From: Thermodesulfovibrionales bacterium
GTDB lineage: Bacteria; Nitrospirota; Thermodesulfovibrionia; Thermodesulfovibrionales; SM23-35
NCBI GenBank assembly: GCA_022013235.1
Contig: JAKLQR010000042.1
Coordinates: 1 to 12,748 of the forward strand
Length of the DNA: 12,748 nucleotides
Direction of reading: 5' to 3'
Each line of letters opens with the position of its first letter. Within the stretch, counting starts at the first letter, position 1. The translations under genes and the position numbers were made by a program. A model generated the notes under the pieces. It did not search any database. It was not told the origin of the DNA and saw only the letters and a program-made list of their open reading frames with translations. Positions 5,924 to 12,748 of the stretch are shown in pieces.

Positions 5924-6589
5924 CTATGATTGTGAACGTATTCCTCCCGCTATGAACACCAGCGTTAAAACCCCGAATATGTATGCCTGTATAATCCCGA
6001 TAACAATATGCAGCAGATTAAAAGGCACCGGGACAAGAAATCCGGCTATGCCGAGCAGTATCAATGCGATCATATCCCCGCTTAACATATTGCCGAACAG
6101 CCTCACTGCAAGCGCTATTGTCCTGGTAACTTCAGCGATGAGATGAAAAGGGAATAATATCCACGTTGGTTCCTTGTAATGAGAAAGATATCCCTTCAGC
6201 CCCTGTGTTGCTATTCCAAAGACATGCGTCATGGAGTAGGAGAGTACGGCAAAGGCAAATGTTGTGTTCAGATCGGCAGTCGGCGTTTTCATCATTGGCA
6301 GAATGCCGACAAGATTAGAAAAACCTATCATGATCCAGAGGGTGCCTAAAACAGGAATGACAAGCCAGGGGTCTATGGGAAGGACGTCTTTCACTGTTTT
6401 TTCTATGGCCTCAAAAATACCCTCCAGGACCTCCTGACCGGTGGACGGTTGTATAGACAGCCTCCTTGTAAAGAGAGCACAGATCGCTATTATGACGGCC
6501 ATTACAACCCATGTGGTGATTACCGTATCAGTCACCTGCACAGGCCCTATGGAAAATACCTTTTCCGGAAAAACATTCAGGGTTTTCAT
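5924..6589 (-). CDS. atpB: N-type ATP synthase subunit a
   Basis: A 221-residue integral membrane stator that provides the ion half-channels against the c ring. About five hydrophobic helices are visible, starting near 22-40, 75-97, 108-128, 145-180 and 186-216. The essential stator arginine is Arg163 in AVRLFGNMLSGD, with Asn167 and the acidic Asp172 at the position of E. coli Glu219. In the last helix Gln201 and Tyr203 (IIQAYIFGVL) correspond to the conserved Q-x-Y. It is shorter than E. coli a (271), as is common outside proteobacterial F-ATPases. It overlaps the preceding AtpQ-like gene by 4 nt and ends 13 nt before the c gene, with its stop against the c gene ribosome site. Confidence 0.95.
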   Translation of the reverse strand: MKTLNVFPEKVFSIGPVQVTDTVITTWVVMAVIIAICALFTRRLSIQPSTGQEVLEGIFEAIEKTVKDVLPIDPWLVIPVLGTLWIMIGFSNLVGILPMMKTPTADLNTTFAFAVLSYSMTHVFGIATQGLKGYLSHYKEPTWILFPFHLIAEVTRTIALAVRLFGNMLSGDMIALILLGIAGFLVPVPFNLLHIVIGIIQAYIFGVLTLVFIAGGIRSQS

Positions 6590-6870
6590 TTCTGAGACCT
6601 CTTCAGGAAAGTGTACCAGAGATTAAAGAAGCCGACTGCAATGCCGATTATGATAAAGGTAATTGTCCATGATATTCCGCCGCTTACCCCAATCTTTTTA
6701 TCCAGATATTTCCCGAGGTATGCCCCTCCGACAATAGGCAGCGCCAGCAGCCATCCGCCGACGCCAAGGACATAGGCATAGTGGAAGAATGTGCCTTTTT
6801 CCTTTCTTGCATTCATCAGTTCCTTGGCAGATTTCCCGATGTCTTTAGAAAATTTATTATCTTCCATCAC
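6586..6870 (-). CDS. atpQ: AtpQ/AtpI-like small membrane protein of the ATPase
   Basis: A 94-residue protein with a basic, soluble N-terminus (about 1-30) and two transmembrane helices (about 31-52 and 64-88). The GG and G-x-Y-L-G-K-Y-L-D-K pattern between the helices is typical of the ATPase_gene1/AtpI group. AtpI-type proteins help to assemble or stabilise the c ring and may bind magnesium. In N-type operons this slot is AtpQ and is normally followed by a second small membrane protein, AtpR. Here the gene overlaps epsilon upstream and subunit a downstream by 4 nt each, so AtpR is not encoded between them. The AtpQ call rests on position and general pattern rather than a catalytic motif. Confidence 0.82.
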   Translation of the reverse strand: MMEDNKFSKDIGKSAKELMNARKEKGTFFHYAYVLGVGGWLLALPIVGGAYLGKYLDKKIGVSGGISWTITFIIIGIAVGFFNLWYTFLKRSQK

Positions 6871-7271
6871 GACCCACCCCTTGTAAATTCAAGGGTCTTT
6901 TCCATAAAAGATCGTTCAATACCTTGAATCATATTGAGAAAGGAAAGTTCTGATGCATCCCTTTTCACTATGGTATTCTCGATAATTTCAGCCAGTTTTT
7001 CAGCATCATCGCTTTCAAATATTTCGCGGGAGGTAATCGTCACCATTCCCCCTTTGACACTGACTATCCCTCCATCAACTGCAAGAAATACCTCCCTGTC
7101 GTTCTCATCAAGGTAATAGCAAAGGGACGGCTCAATGGCAGTTACGAAATCGATATGCCCTTTCATTATCCCGAAAAATCCGGATCCGTCTTTCAGCCTG
7201 ACAGCCTTTATCCGTTTCTCGGTTATTTGCGGAGGTGTTACCATCCTGAGAGTGAATAATGAATCGCTCAT
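6867..7271 (-). CDS. atpC: N-type ATP synthase epsilon subunit
   Basis: A 134-residue rotor subunit that joins gamma to the c ring and can inhibit ATP hydrolysis. The N-terminal beta sandwich is clear, with GSGFFGIMKGHIDFVTAIEP (29-48) matching the conserved G-x-x-G-I-L-x-G-H-x-D-F/P pattern and FLAVDGGIVSVKGGMVTI (61-78) the GG turn. The C-terminal part (about 88-128) is predicted helical and could form the usual helix pair. Placement directly after beta, with a 4-nt overlap and ahead of the membrane genes, is characteristic of N-type operons. Confidence 0.93.
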   Translation of the reverse strand: MSDSLFTLRMVTPPQITEKRIKAVRLKDGSGFFGIMKGHIDFVTAIEPSLCYYLDENDREVFLAVDGGIVSVKGGMVTITSREIFESDDAEKLAEIIENTIVKRDASELSFLNMIQGIERSFMEKTLEFTRGGS

Positions 7272-8632
7272 CGTATTTCCCCGACATCACCTATCATGAA
7301 AAATGCTTCTTCCGGAACGTCTGCAAGCCTGTCCGATAATATCATCTCGCAGCCTTCAAGGGTCTTGTCGAGGGGGACATGTCTGCCTTTTCTTCCTGTG
7401 AACTCCTCGGTAAGAAAAAAAGGCTGGGTAAGAAAACGTTCAAGCCTTCTTGCCCTCTTCACGATCAGCCTGTCTGCCTGCGAGAGTTCCTCTATTCCGA
7501 GCATTGAAATGATATCGAGCAATTCCTTATAGCGTGAGAGATGCTCCTTTACTTTCCTGGAAACTTCGTAATGTCTTTCTCCCAGGTCCTCCGGACTGAG
7601 GAATTTTGAGGTAGAAAGCAGCGGATCAATAGCCGGGTAGAGACCCTTTGCCGCTATTTCACGCGACAGGACAACTGTCGTGTCGAGATGGGGAAACACA
7701 TTCGCAACCGCAGGGTCTGTTATGTCATCAGCAGGGACATAAATTGCCTGCACGGAAGTAATAGTACCGTTCTTTGTCGATACAAGTCTTTCCTCGACCT
7801 CTGCAAGTTCCGAAAGAAGAGTCGGCTGATACCCTACCCTTGACGAGAGCCTGCCCAGAAGGACTGAGACCTCGTTGCCTGCCTGAACAAAACGGTATAC
7901 ATTGTCCATAAGAAAAAGGATATCCTTTTTCATTTCGTCCCTCAGGAATTCTGCAAAAGATAATGCCGTCAGCGGAGTTCTGAAGCGTATGCCGGGAGAT
8001 TCGCACATCTGTCCGAATACAAGCAATGCATTATTTATGATGCCCTGCCGCTGCATCTCCTTCCAGAGTTCGTGGCCTTCCCTCATCCGCTCTCCAACAC
8101 CACAGAAAATTGATATCCCCGAGTACCCTTTCGCGATTTTATAGATGAATTCCATTAAAAGCACGGTCTTTCCTACACCCGCTCCCCCGAAAAGGCCGAT
8201 TTTCCCTCCTCTGGGAAATGGTGAGAGGAGATCAATGATTTTAATACCGGTCTCAAGAATCCCGGAAGTGGTTACCTGGTCTTTAAGGACAGGAGGTTTT
8301 TTGTGGATCGGAACGAGTGTATATTTTTCAAGCGGCGGCATGCCGTCTATCGGCGCACCGAAGATATTGAATGCCCTTCCAAGACATTGGTTGCATATCG
8401 GAACCCGGAGAGGACCACCGGTAGAGAGAACCTCCATTCCCCTTTTCAGTCCCTGCGTAAACCCCAGCGTTATGCATTTGATGGCGGTATTGCTGATATG
8501 GTCATGGACTTCAAGGATAATCTCCGCTCCATCCGGCTTCTTTACAACAAGGGCATCATGAATATTCGGAAGACCTCTTTCAAACTGTACCTCAATAACA
8601 TCTCCATGAATGGCAGTGATAATTCCTTCCAT
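7268..8632 (-). CDS. atpD: N-type ATP synthase beta subunit
   Basis: A 454-residue catalytic subunit of the F1-like head. Key residues are intact: Walker A GGAGVGKT (149-156), GVGERMREG with the catalytic Glu181 and Arg182, Walker B ILFLMDN (Asp243), the YRFVQAGNEVSVLLGRLSS run (246-264) and VPADDITDP (299-307). The rotor-contact loop EELSQAD (381-387) replaces DELSEED. Unusual cysteines occur at conserved places: Cys80 and Cys83 in VPICNQCLGR, Cys177 before GVGER, and Cys210 in GQMCESPG, where Asn is the norm. It is the first gene of the operon, as in N-type clusters. No strong Shine-Dalgarno precedes ATG 8632, and no convincing promoter was found in the 66-nt gap upstream. Confidence 0.96.
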   Translation of the reverse strand: MEGIITAIHGDVIEVQFERGLPNIHDALVVKKPDGAEIILEVHDHISNTAIKCITLGFTQGLKRGMEVLSTGGPLRVPICNQCLGRAFNIFGAPIDGMPPLEKYTLVPIHKKPPVLKDQVTTSGILETGIKIIDLLSPFPRGGKIGLFGGAGVGKTVLLMEFIYKIAKGYSGISIFCGVGERMREGHELWKEMQRQGIINNALLVFGQMCESPGIRFRTPLTALSFAEFLRDEMKKDILFLMDNVYRFVQAGNEVSVLLGRLSSRVGYQPTLLSELAEVEERLVSTKNGTITSVQAIYVPADDITDPAVANVFPHLDTTVVLSREIAAKGLYPAIDPLLSTSKFLSPEDLGERHYEVSRKVKEHLSRYKELLDIISMLGIEELSQADRLIVKRARRLERFLTQPFFLTEEFTGRKGRHVPLDKTLEGCEMILSDRLADVPEEAFFMIGDVGEIR

Positions 8633-8696
8633 GAATTAATCGTATCACAAAAAAAATAACTTTTTCATTCGGCAGAAGAAAATGTTTCGCTGCAAG

Positions 8697-8714
8697 CCTC
8701 ACATATCTGTGAGG
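8697..8714. repeat. Perfect 7-bp inverted repeat across a stop codon
   Basis: CCTCACA-TATC-TGTGAGG is a perfect palindromic stem with a 4-nt loop. It covers the last codons and TGA of the small exported-protein gene, 65 nt upstream of atpD. No T-run follows on either strand, so it is not a classical terminator. It could be an RNA stem that shields the 3' end, a processing site or a protein site. Confidence 0.6.
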
Positions 8715-9052
8715 TTCGCTTCAGGGAGGATTCTGATTGTGCAGTCGCCGTCCTTGTCCAGCGATTTGTAGTAAGAATACGTTGGAGGGTCAGAGCAATA
8801 GAGTGTTTTACAGACAAGGTCCGAAAATATCTCCAGAGTCTCTTCCGGTTTTATTCTGGTGACTTGATGCCGGCTCAGCAGGGTGTAGTTGCCCTTATCT
8901 CTGCTGAACCACAGATCGCTTCGCAAGGTAAGATTTTTTATGGCAATACCATCCTTTGCGCAAAGGTCTTCTTCTGCTGCGCAGAAAGATATTGCGAAAA
9001 AACTTCCGAACAAAAAAGCGGCGAGCATACAGACATACATTCTTCTCTTCAT
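8699..9052 (-). CDS. Small exported protein with four mature cysteines, unknown function
   Basis: A 117-residue protein with a typical signal peptide: basic MKRRM, hydrophobic VCMLAAFLFGSFFAISF, then a cleavage region around CAAEED (24-29). The mature part of about 90 residues has four cysteines (31, 81, 86, 104), which could form two disulfides outside the cytoplasm, and a DKDGDC acidic turn. No lipobox is evident and I recognise no family. The frame is open to a GTG at 9106, but ATG 9052 gives the better signal peptide. ATG 9040 is an alternative with AAGAGAAGA just upstream. A candidate promoter ends only 7 nt before ATG 9052. The gene lies between a terminator and the ATPase operon; a link to either is not shown. 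Confidence 0.7.
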   Translation of the reverse strand: MKRRMYVCMLAAFLFGSFFAISFCAAEEDLCAKDGIAIKNLTLRSDLWFSRDKGNYTLLSRHQVTRIKPEETLEIFSDLVCKTLYCSDPPTYSYYKSLDKDGDCTIRILPEANLTDM

Positions 9053-9059
9053 TTGCAGG

Positions 9060-9088
9060 AGTCTATCAGTATTGCGCTGCAGTGTCAA
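9060..9088 (-). promoter_or_regulatory. Candidate promoter of the exported-protein gene
   Basis: The minus strand has TTGACA (9083-9088, perfect -35), a 17-nt spacer and TAGACT (9060-9065, four of six to consensus). Transcription would start at or beside ATG 9052, implying a leaderless or almost leaderless mRNA, which agrees with the absence of a Shine-Dalgarno there. Confidence 0.5.
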
Positions 9089-9184
9089 CCTGAAGTCAAA
9101 CCACACCGAATGTCCTGCAGTTCAGATATGGTATCCCGGATTATTCAGGGAGTTACAGACAGATTACAGATTTTCGGGCGGGGT

Positions 9185-9223
9185 ATAAAACAGGGGGAAC
9201 ATGATCGGGCCATGCATCCCCTG
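9185..9223 (-). terminator. Likely intrinsic terminator after the reductase gene
   Basis: On the minus strand, CAGGGG (9223-9218) pairs with CCCCTG (9196-9191). An inner CATG/CATG pairing and a GCCCGAT loop fill the centre, and TTTTATA follows at once. It begins 16 nt after the reductase stop. The internal mismatches make the stem imperfect. Confidence 0.55.
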
Positions 9224-9238
9224 AGAGGAAATATCTCT

Positions 9239-9958
9239 TCAGTAGCCTGAAAACTTTTCTATATGCATACGTTCATTGCTGATATGCATCTCCTTGAGTA
9301 TTTCCTTCATGCTTTCCACCATGGCCGGAGGGCCTGCAATATAAAAAACCGAATCGCGCCAATCCCTGCAGTGTTCCTCGATCATCGAAGCTTCGATTCT
9401 TCCTGTGAGCCCCGGCCACCGGACAGCCGATTCCTGCATTCTGGTCACGGTCGGCAGTACACGGAGGTTGCCATACACTTCGGCTATTGCCTCCAATTCT
9501 CCGAGAAAGACCGCCTCATCCGGTGTCCGGTTGGAATAAAAAAGCGTTATTGTATGCCCGGTTCGTGCTCCTGAAGCATAGCGGAGCATAGACCTGAACG
9601 GGGTAATCCCGATCCCGCCGGCAAGAAAAATGGCCGGCAACGCCGTGCTCCCGGGAAGAGAGAGGAATCCCAACGGTGGTTCAACAGTAATCGCCGTTCC
9701 TGCTGTCATCGCACGAAGTGTCCTCTTGAAAGCGCTTTCACTCATTTTTGTGGCAAAGAGCAATTCGTTCTCCAGAGGAGAGGAAGCGATGCTCAGGTGT
9801 CTCCTGAGCCCCTGCTCGTCAATGAAGCCCATATCAGGGAGGTTGAGGAAGCAGAACTGTCCTGCGGTAAATTGATATCCTTCAGGCTTATCAAAATGAA
9901 AAGCCATAATGTCTTTGGCAATTTCCTCGCTGCTGATCAACTTTACTGCATAATTCAT
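9239..9958 (-). CDS. FAD-dependent NAD(P)H oxidoreductase, ferredoxin-reductase fold
   Basis: A 239-residue single-chain reductase with an FAD barrel (about 1-100) and an NAD(P)H-binding domain (about 105-239). Motifs: FAD-binding RRHLSIASSP (52-61), GTAITVEPPLG (87-97), the pyridine-nucleotide loop AGGIGITPFRSML (113-125), IAGPPAMVESM (207-217) and the C-terminal EKFSGY. In the FAD motif the residue usually aromatic (R-x-Y/F-S/T) is Leu55. There is no 2Fe-2S domain or membrane part, so electrons would pass to a separate, unidentified partner, or it acts as a flavin or ferredoxin reductase. ATG 9958 has AGGAG 9 nt upstream. It follows the CBS gene by 54 nt and ends at a likely terminator, so it may be the last gene of a four-gene unit. 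Confidence 0.88.
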   Translation of the reverse strand: MNYAVKLISSEEIAKDIMAFHFDKPEGYQFTAGQFCFLNLPDMGFIDEQGLRRHLSIASSPLENELLFATKMSESAFKRTLRAMTAGTAITVEPPLGFLSLPGSTALPAIFLAGGIGITPFRSMLRYASGARTGHTITLFYSNRTPDEAVFLGELEAIAEVYGNLRVLPTVTRMQESAVRWPGLTGRIEASMIEEHCRDWRDSVFYIAGPPAMVESMKEILKEMHISNERMHIEKFSGY

Positions 9959-10012
9959 TGCCCGCTCTCCTGTAATTCTATTTCGTTTGTAATCTCCTTT
10001 GCCCCTGAGAAT

Positions 10013-10462
10013 CTACTGTACGGACATGCTCCTGATCAGGTCCTTCCTGCCAATAATTCCGACAAGCTTGCCTTCTCTCGTTACGGGAAGCGTATGGATC
10101 TTCTTCTCGGTCATGACCGTCGCAATATATTCGACTGATGCCTCCTGATCCACAGTAATCACGTCTTTCGAGCATATCTCATATACGGTAGTTGCCGTCA
10201 TCTTTTTGATCTCGCTTTCCATCTTGCCTGTTCCAAACGGGATGTACGCATCGAAGAGTCTCAATACTGTCGGGATATGGAGTCTGCTGTTTTTGCTGAT
10301 GAGATCGTTCTCGGTCACAACGCCTATCATCTTTCCCTGATCGTCAACAACCGGGACGCCGCTGATATGGTTCTCGATAAGCACCCGGGCAAGTTCCTCC
10401 ATCGTAGCTCCGGTTTTCACCGTAATCACTTTTTCTGTCATTATGTCTTTTGCTTTAAGCAT
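10013..10462 (-). CDS. Two-CBS-domain protein
   Basis: A 149-residue protein made only of a CBS pair (Bateman module): CBS1 about 3-58 with DIMTEKVITV and GVVTENDLI, and CBS2 about 92-148 with VYEICSKDVITV and GIIGRKDLIR. Such modules bind adenine nucleotides or S-adenosylmethionine and regulate partner proteins. Ligand and partner cannot be told from sequence. The start chosen is ATG 10462, with GGAGG 4 nt upstream; the open frame reaches 10501, but the extra 13 residues lie outside the domain and over the ribosome site. It lies between the ACT-MBL gene and the reductase, all on one strand. Confidence 0.9.
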   Translation of the reverse strand: MLKAKDIMTEKVITVKTGATMEELARVLIENHISGVPVVDDQGKMIGVVTENDLISKNSRLHIPTVLRLFDAYIPFGTGKMESEIKKMTATTVYEICSKDVITVDQEASVEYIATVMTEKKIHTLPVTREGKLVGIIGRKDLIRSMSVQ

Positions 10463-10521
10463 GTTTCCTCCAAAGGGTATAGTGTATGAAAAGAGCATCA
10501 CTCTTTCCTGTCACGCACAGC

Positions 10522-12171
10522 CTATTTTTTTCCTGTCTGTATCTCCTTCAACAACTCCGCCCGGTAGTATTCTCCATGTCCGGGAAAAATTGTAACATAT
10601 CTGCGGTGTTTCCTGAGCCCGGCGTCCAGTGCAATGATTACCTTTTTCAACGCTTCCGATTCCTTTTTGAAGAGCTGACTGTCGCTGTTCGGATTCGTCA
10701 ATAAATATCTGTATACACCGAGGACATTCCGCTCTTCGGGAGAAAGGCTCTGGACATTGATGAGAAAATCAGAGGTGAAAATGAGACCGTATTCCCTGTT
10801 CAAAAAGAATACGTGTCCGGGGACGTGACCGCCATGGCTCTCAAGCGCTTCGAATTTCAGACCGCCGATCTCAAAAGAGAATACGACTTTAAATGCTCCC
10901 GAATATCCGAGATCCGAAAGGGGGAAATAGGTAATGTTCCTGTGAAATCTGCTCTTCGTAAAGGTATTGATCAGCCGCGTGTAGTACTTGTTGAGGTCTG
11001 CAAGTCTCCCTGTCAGTCCGTACGCCCTGTTCTCGTTCTCGATGACCCCCCGGCATCCGGGATGCAGGAATACCTGTGTCCCGAACTCGCCGGCAAAATA
11101 TTCTGCCGTGCCCGCATGGTCTGCGTCGGGATGGGTAAGGAATATCCGCGTGACCTGCGAAGGCTCTATCGATTTTTCCCGCAGCAACTTTTTTATGTCT
11201 TCGTAATAGACGCCGTATCCCGCATCAATCATAGTCAATTCCCCGTCATGATGGAAGAGATAGATATTCTCAGAGGTGGGAAGACGGAAGCTGTAAAGCG
11301 TGACGTTTTCATTGATCTGCACAGGCGGCATCCCGATCGCAGAAAACCGCTCCCCTATCCTGCTCCGCGACTGTGATGCGAGGGCTAGGATCTTCTCGAA
11401 AACATCGCCCGATTCAAGGTATTTCCCCGCCTCTTCATAGAACTGGACGAGGTCAGCCTGCATATCCTGTGAGGAGTCGACAATTAAGCGCAGTTCATCG
11501 AAGTCTTCATGAGCAAGCAGTTTCCGGAGCTTGAGGAAAAATTTCTCAACGAGCTTCAGCCCTATGATATGCTCTGCCTCTTTTTTGTCAGTACCCCTAT
11601 AGAGGACCCTGTAGTAATAGCCTGCGTTATTCACTGCGTCGAGGAGGCTGTCGATCTCTCCCAGGTTTTTCGTTGCCATGGCAATATCGGCGGATTCGAG
11701 GTCGATGTCTTCGTCATAGAGCATATAGAGAACATTCGCACGGTGGGACTTGAGGAGATTTGCAAACGCCGCAAGCGTCCCGGGCTTGTTCTCAAGCCGC
11801 ACCTTTATTTCGAGGATATTCTCGATGCTCGTTATCTGGACATCATCCCTGATGATCCGGGTTTCTTCAATAAGAGCCCGATGCCGGTCCAAGGAATCCG
11901 CAAGCGCCGCAAGATCATCCCATGAGGATATCTGCACCTCGGCAACAACCCGGTTACTGTGGAGAGAGCGGTTGTAATGGAAAAAACTGATGTTCCCGTT
12001 ACTCCCTGCGATCAACAACGCAAAGTCCGCGAGGGACCCCGGCCTGTCCTCAAGGAATACCCCGAATTTCACGACCAGCCGGACATCCGTTTTTTTCGTC
12101 AGGACACCGATGCGTTTGTAGATCTTTACCGGCAGTGATGAGATGCGTTTAAGGATTTCATGTTCCGTCAT
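10522..12171 (-). CDS. Tandem ACT domains fused to a metallo-beta-lactamase domain
   Basis: A 549-residue protein with an unusual architecture. ACT1 (about 32-105) has VFLEDRPGSLADFALLIAGS and NISFF; ACT2 (about 118-192) has VRLENKPGTLAAFANLL and NVLYM. ACT domains usually bind amino acids and regulate enzymes. A helical linker (about 195-280) leads to an MBL-fold hydrolase (about 285-540). Its metal motifs are MIDAGYG (Asp316), THPDADH (His347, Asp349, Asp351, His352), GGHVPGH (His449, His453), FTSDF (Asp468) and FPGHGEY (His532). The second His of the usual HxHxDH is Asp349. It is likely a cytosolic, ligand-controlled hydrolase or sensor; the substrate is unknown. ATG 12171 has no clear Shine-Dalgarno and lies 15 nt after the M23 gene. 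Confidence 0.85.
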   Translation of the reverse strand: MTEHEILKRISSLPVKIYKRIGVLTKKTDVRLVVKFGVFLEDRPGSLADFALLIAGSNGNISFFHYNRSLHSNRVVAEVQISSWDDLAALADSLDRHRALIEETRIIRDDVQITSIENILEIKVRLENKPGTLAAFANLLKSHRANVLYMLYDEDIDLESADIAMATKNLGEIDSLLDAVNNAGYYYRVLYRGTDKKEAEHIIGLKLVEKFFLKLRKLLAHEDFDELRLIVDSSQDMQADLVQFYEEAGKYLESGDVFEKILALASQSRSRIGERFSAIGMPPVQINENVTLYSFRLPTSENIYLFHHDGELTMIDAGYGVYYEDIKKLLREKSIEPSQVTRIFLTHPDADHAGTAEYFAGEFGTQVFLHPGCRGVIENENRAYGLTGRLADLNKYYTRLINTFTKSRFHRNITYFPLSDLGYSGAFKVVFSFEIGGLKFEALESHGGHVPGHVFFLNREYGLIFTSDFLINVQSLSPEERNVLGVYRYLLTNPNSDSQLFKKESEALKKVIIALDAGLRKHRRYVTIFPGHGEYYRAELLKEIQTGKK

Positions 12172-12186
12172 AACGCTTAATATATT

Positions 12187-12748
12187 CTACAAAGGAAGCT
12201 TCATAAATGAAACCGGGTTTGCATTCAGGTTCATTACTTTCACTCCGAAATGGAGATGAGGGCCGGTTGATCGCCCCGTCATCCCGACAAGGCCTATACC
12301 AGCGCCTTTCGAAACTGAATCATCAATCTCAATATTGAACTGAGACAGATGCATATAGACCGTATAGACGCCCTGTCCGTGATCAAGAACAACGGTGTTT
12401 CCCCCGTAGAATAATTCCTCTGCGAGCACAACTCTGCCGTCATTTGCAGCCTTGATCTCCTCGCCTTCCTGACCGCGGATGTCCAGACCTTTATGGACCA
12501 CCTTCCATTTCCCGTTCATAATCCTTTGCGTGCCGAAATCGGTAGATATCTCATTCGGCAGCGGCATGATGAATGCCCCATTCCATATTCGATCCGATAC
12601 CTTCGAAAAGAGTTCCTTCAGTTTCCTGTTCTCCTGCTTCACCCGCTCAGTATCCTTCCCGCTCAGGGACACTTTATCCTTGGGCAAGGTCAGTTTCTGT
12701 GTCTTGAAAACAGTTCGTTCAACAGTGAGTTTTACCTTTCTTTTCTTC
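12187..12748 (-). CDS. M23 (LytM/DD-endopeptidase type) peptidase, C-terminal part
   Basis: The frame is open to the window edge, so the N-terminus is missing; 186 residues are visible. The C-terminal domain is a zinc metallopeptidase of the M23 family, which cuts peptide cross-links in peptidoglycan outside the cytoplasm. Visible sites are the zinc ligands in HKGLDI (His and Asp), YMHLSQF with a catalytic His, and TGPHLHFGV with a catalytic and a ligand His. Upstream, LTLPKDKVSLSGKDTERVK and a helical stretch match the linker found in periplasmic M23 proteins with an N-terminal beta domain. All catalytic residues are present, so it is probably active. A TTG at 12687 could be mistaken for a start, but coding clearly continues before it. 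Confidence 0.92.
   Translation of the reverse strand, partial: KKRKVKLTVERTVFKTQKLTLPKDKVSLSGKDTERVKQENRKLKELFSKVSDRIWNGAFIMPLPNEISTDFGTQRIMNGKWKVVHKGLDIRGQEGEEIKAANDGRVVLAEELFYGGNTVVLDHGQGVYTVYMHLSQFNIEIDDSVSKGAGIGLVGMTGRSTGPHLHFGVKVMNLNANPVSFMKLPL

Noticed and set aside
8145..8561. Long plus-strand ORF opposite atpD
   Set aside because: It is a shadow of the conserved beta subunit on the other strand, with no ribosome site or domain pattern. The same applies to plus-strand ORFs at 247-588, 2514-3062, 5784-6146, 10813-11376 and 11509-11925.
10490..10506. AAAGAG-N5-CTCTTT hairpin after the ACT-MBL gene
   Set aside because: The six-pair AT-rich stem with only a short T stretch is too weak to call a terminator, and the CBS gene follows closely.
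12685..12687. TTG as the start of the M23 peptidase
   Set aside because: The frame stays open upstream to the window edge with residues typical of the family linker, so the gene is partial rather than starting here.

Overview
All genes in this window read on the minus strand, so transcription runs from high to low coordinates. The protein families suggest an anaerobic or microaerophilic bacterium of moderate GC, possibly Nitrospirota or a sulfate-reducer lineage. That placement is inference from gene content, not from a marker gene.

Right part (12748 down to 9239): the end of an M23 (LytM-type) peptidase that runs off the window; a 549-residue protein joining two ACT domains to a metallo-beta-lactamase domain; a two-CBS-domain protein; and a single-chain FAD/NAD(P)H reductase that ends at a likely terminator. 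A small exported cysteine-containing protein of unknown function follows, with its own promoter candidate.

Centre (8632 down to about 2559): a compact rotary ATPase operon in the order beta, epsilon, AtpQ/AtpI-like, a, c, b/delta, alpha, gamma. Beta and epsilon come first, there is no separate delta gene, and subunit b carries a delta-like tail. This is the hallmark layout of the N-type ATPase (atpDCQRBEFAG), but the usual atpR is missing. Most junctions are 4-nt ATGA overlaps or abutting codons; only the c subunit has a gap and a strong Shine-Dalgarno. The main anomaly is in gamma. An in-frame TAA falls where the conserved Tyr of its C-terminal helix should be, and 26 intact, alignable codons follow in the same frame before the expected stop.

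Left part (2504 down to 1): a 51-codon gene that looks like the N-terminal piece of a DUF3795 protein; an AAA/DUF4143 ATPase with its own promoter candidates; tRNA-Leu(UAG) behind a near-consensus promoter; a HAD-family nucleotidase-like phosphatase; and the first 51 codons of an unrecognised gene. No intergenic gap exceeds about 200 bases. I saw no CRISPR array, insertion sequence or phage module. I see no clear new multi-gene system; the points most worth checking are the gamma stop codon, the atypical ATPase subunits and the ACT-ACT-MBL fusion.
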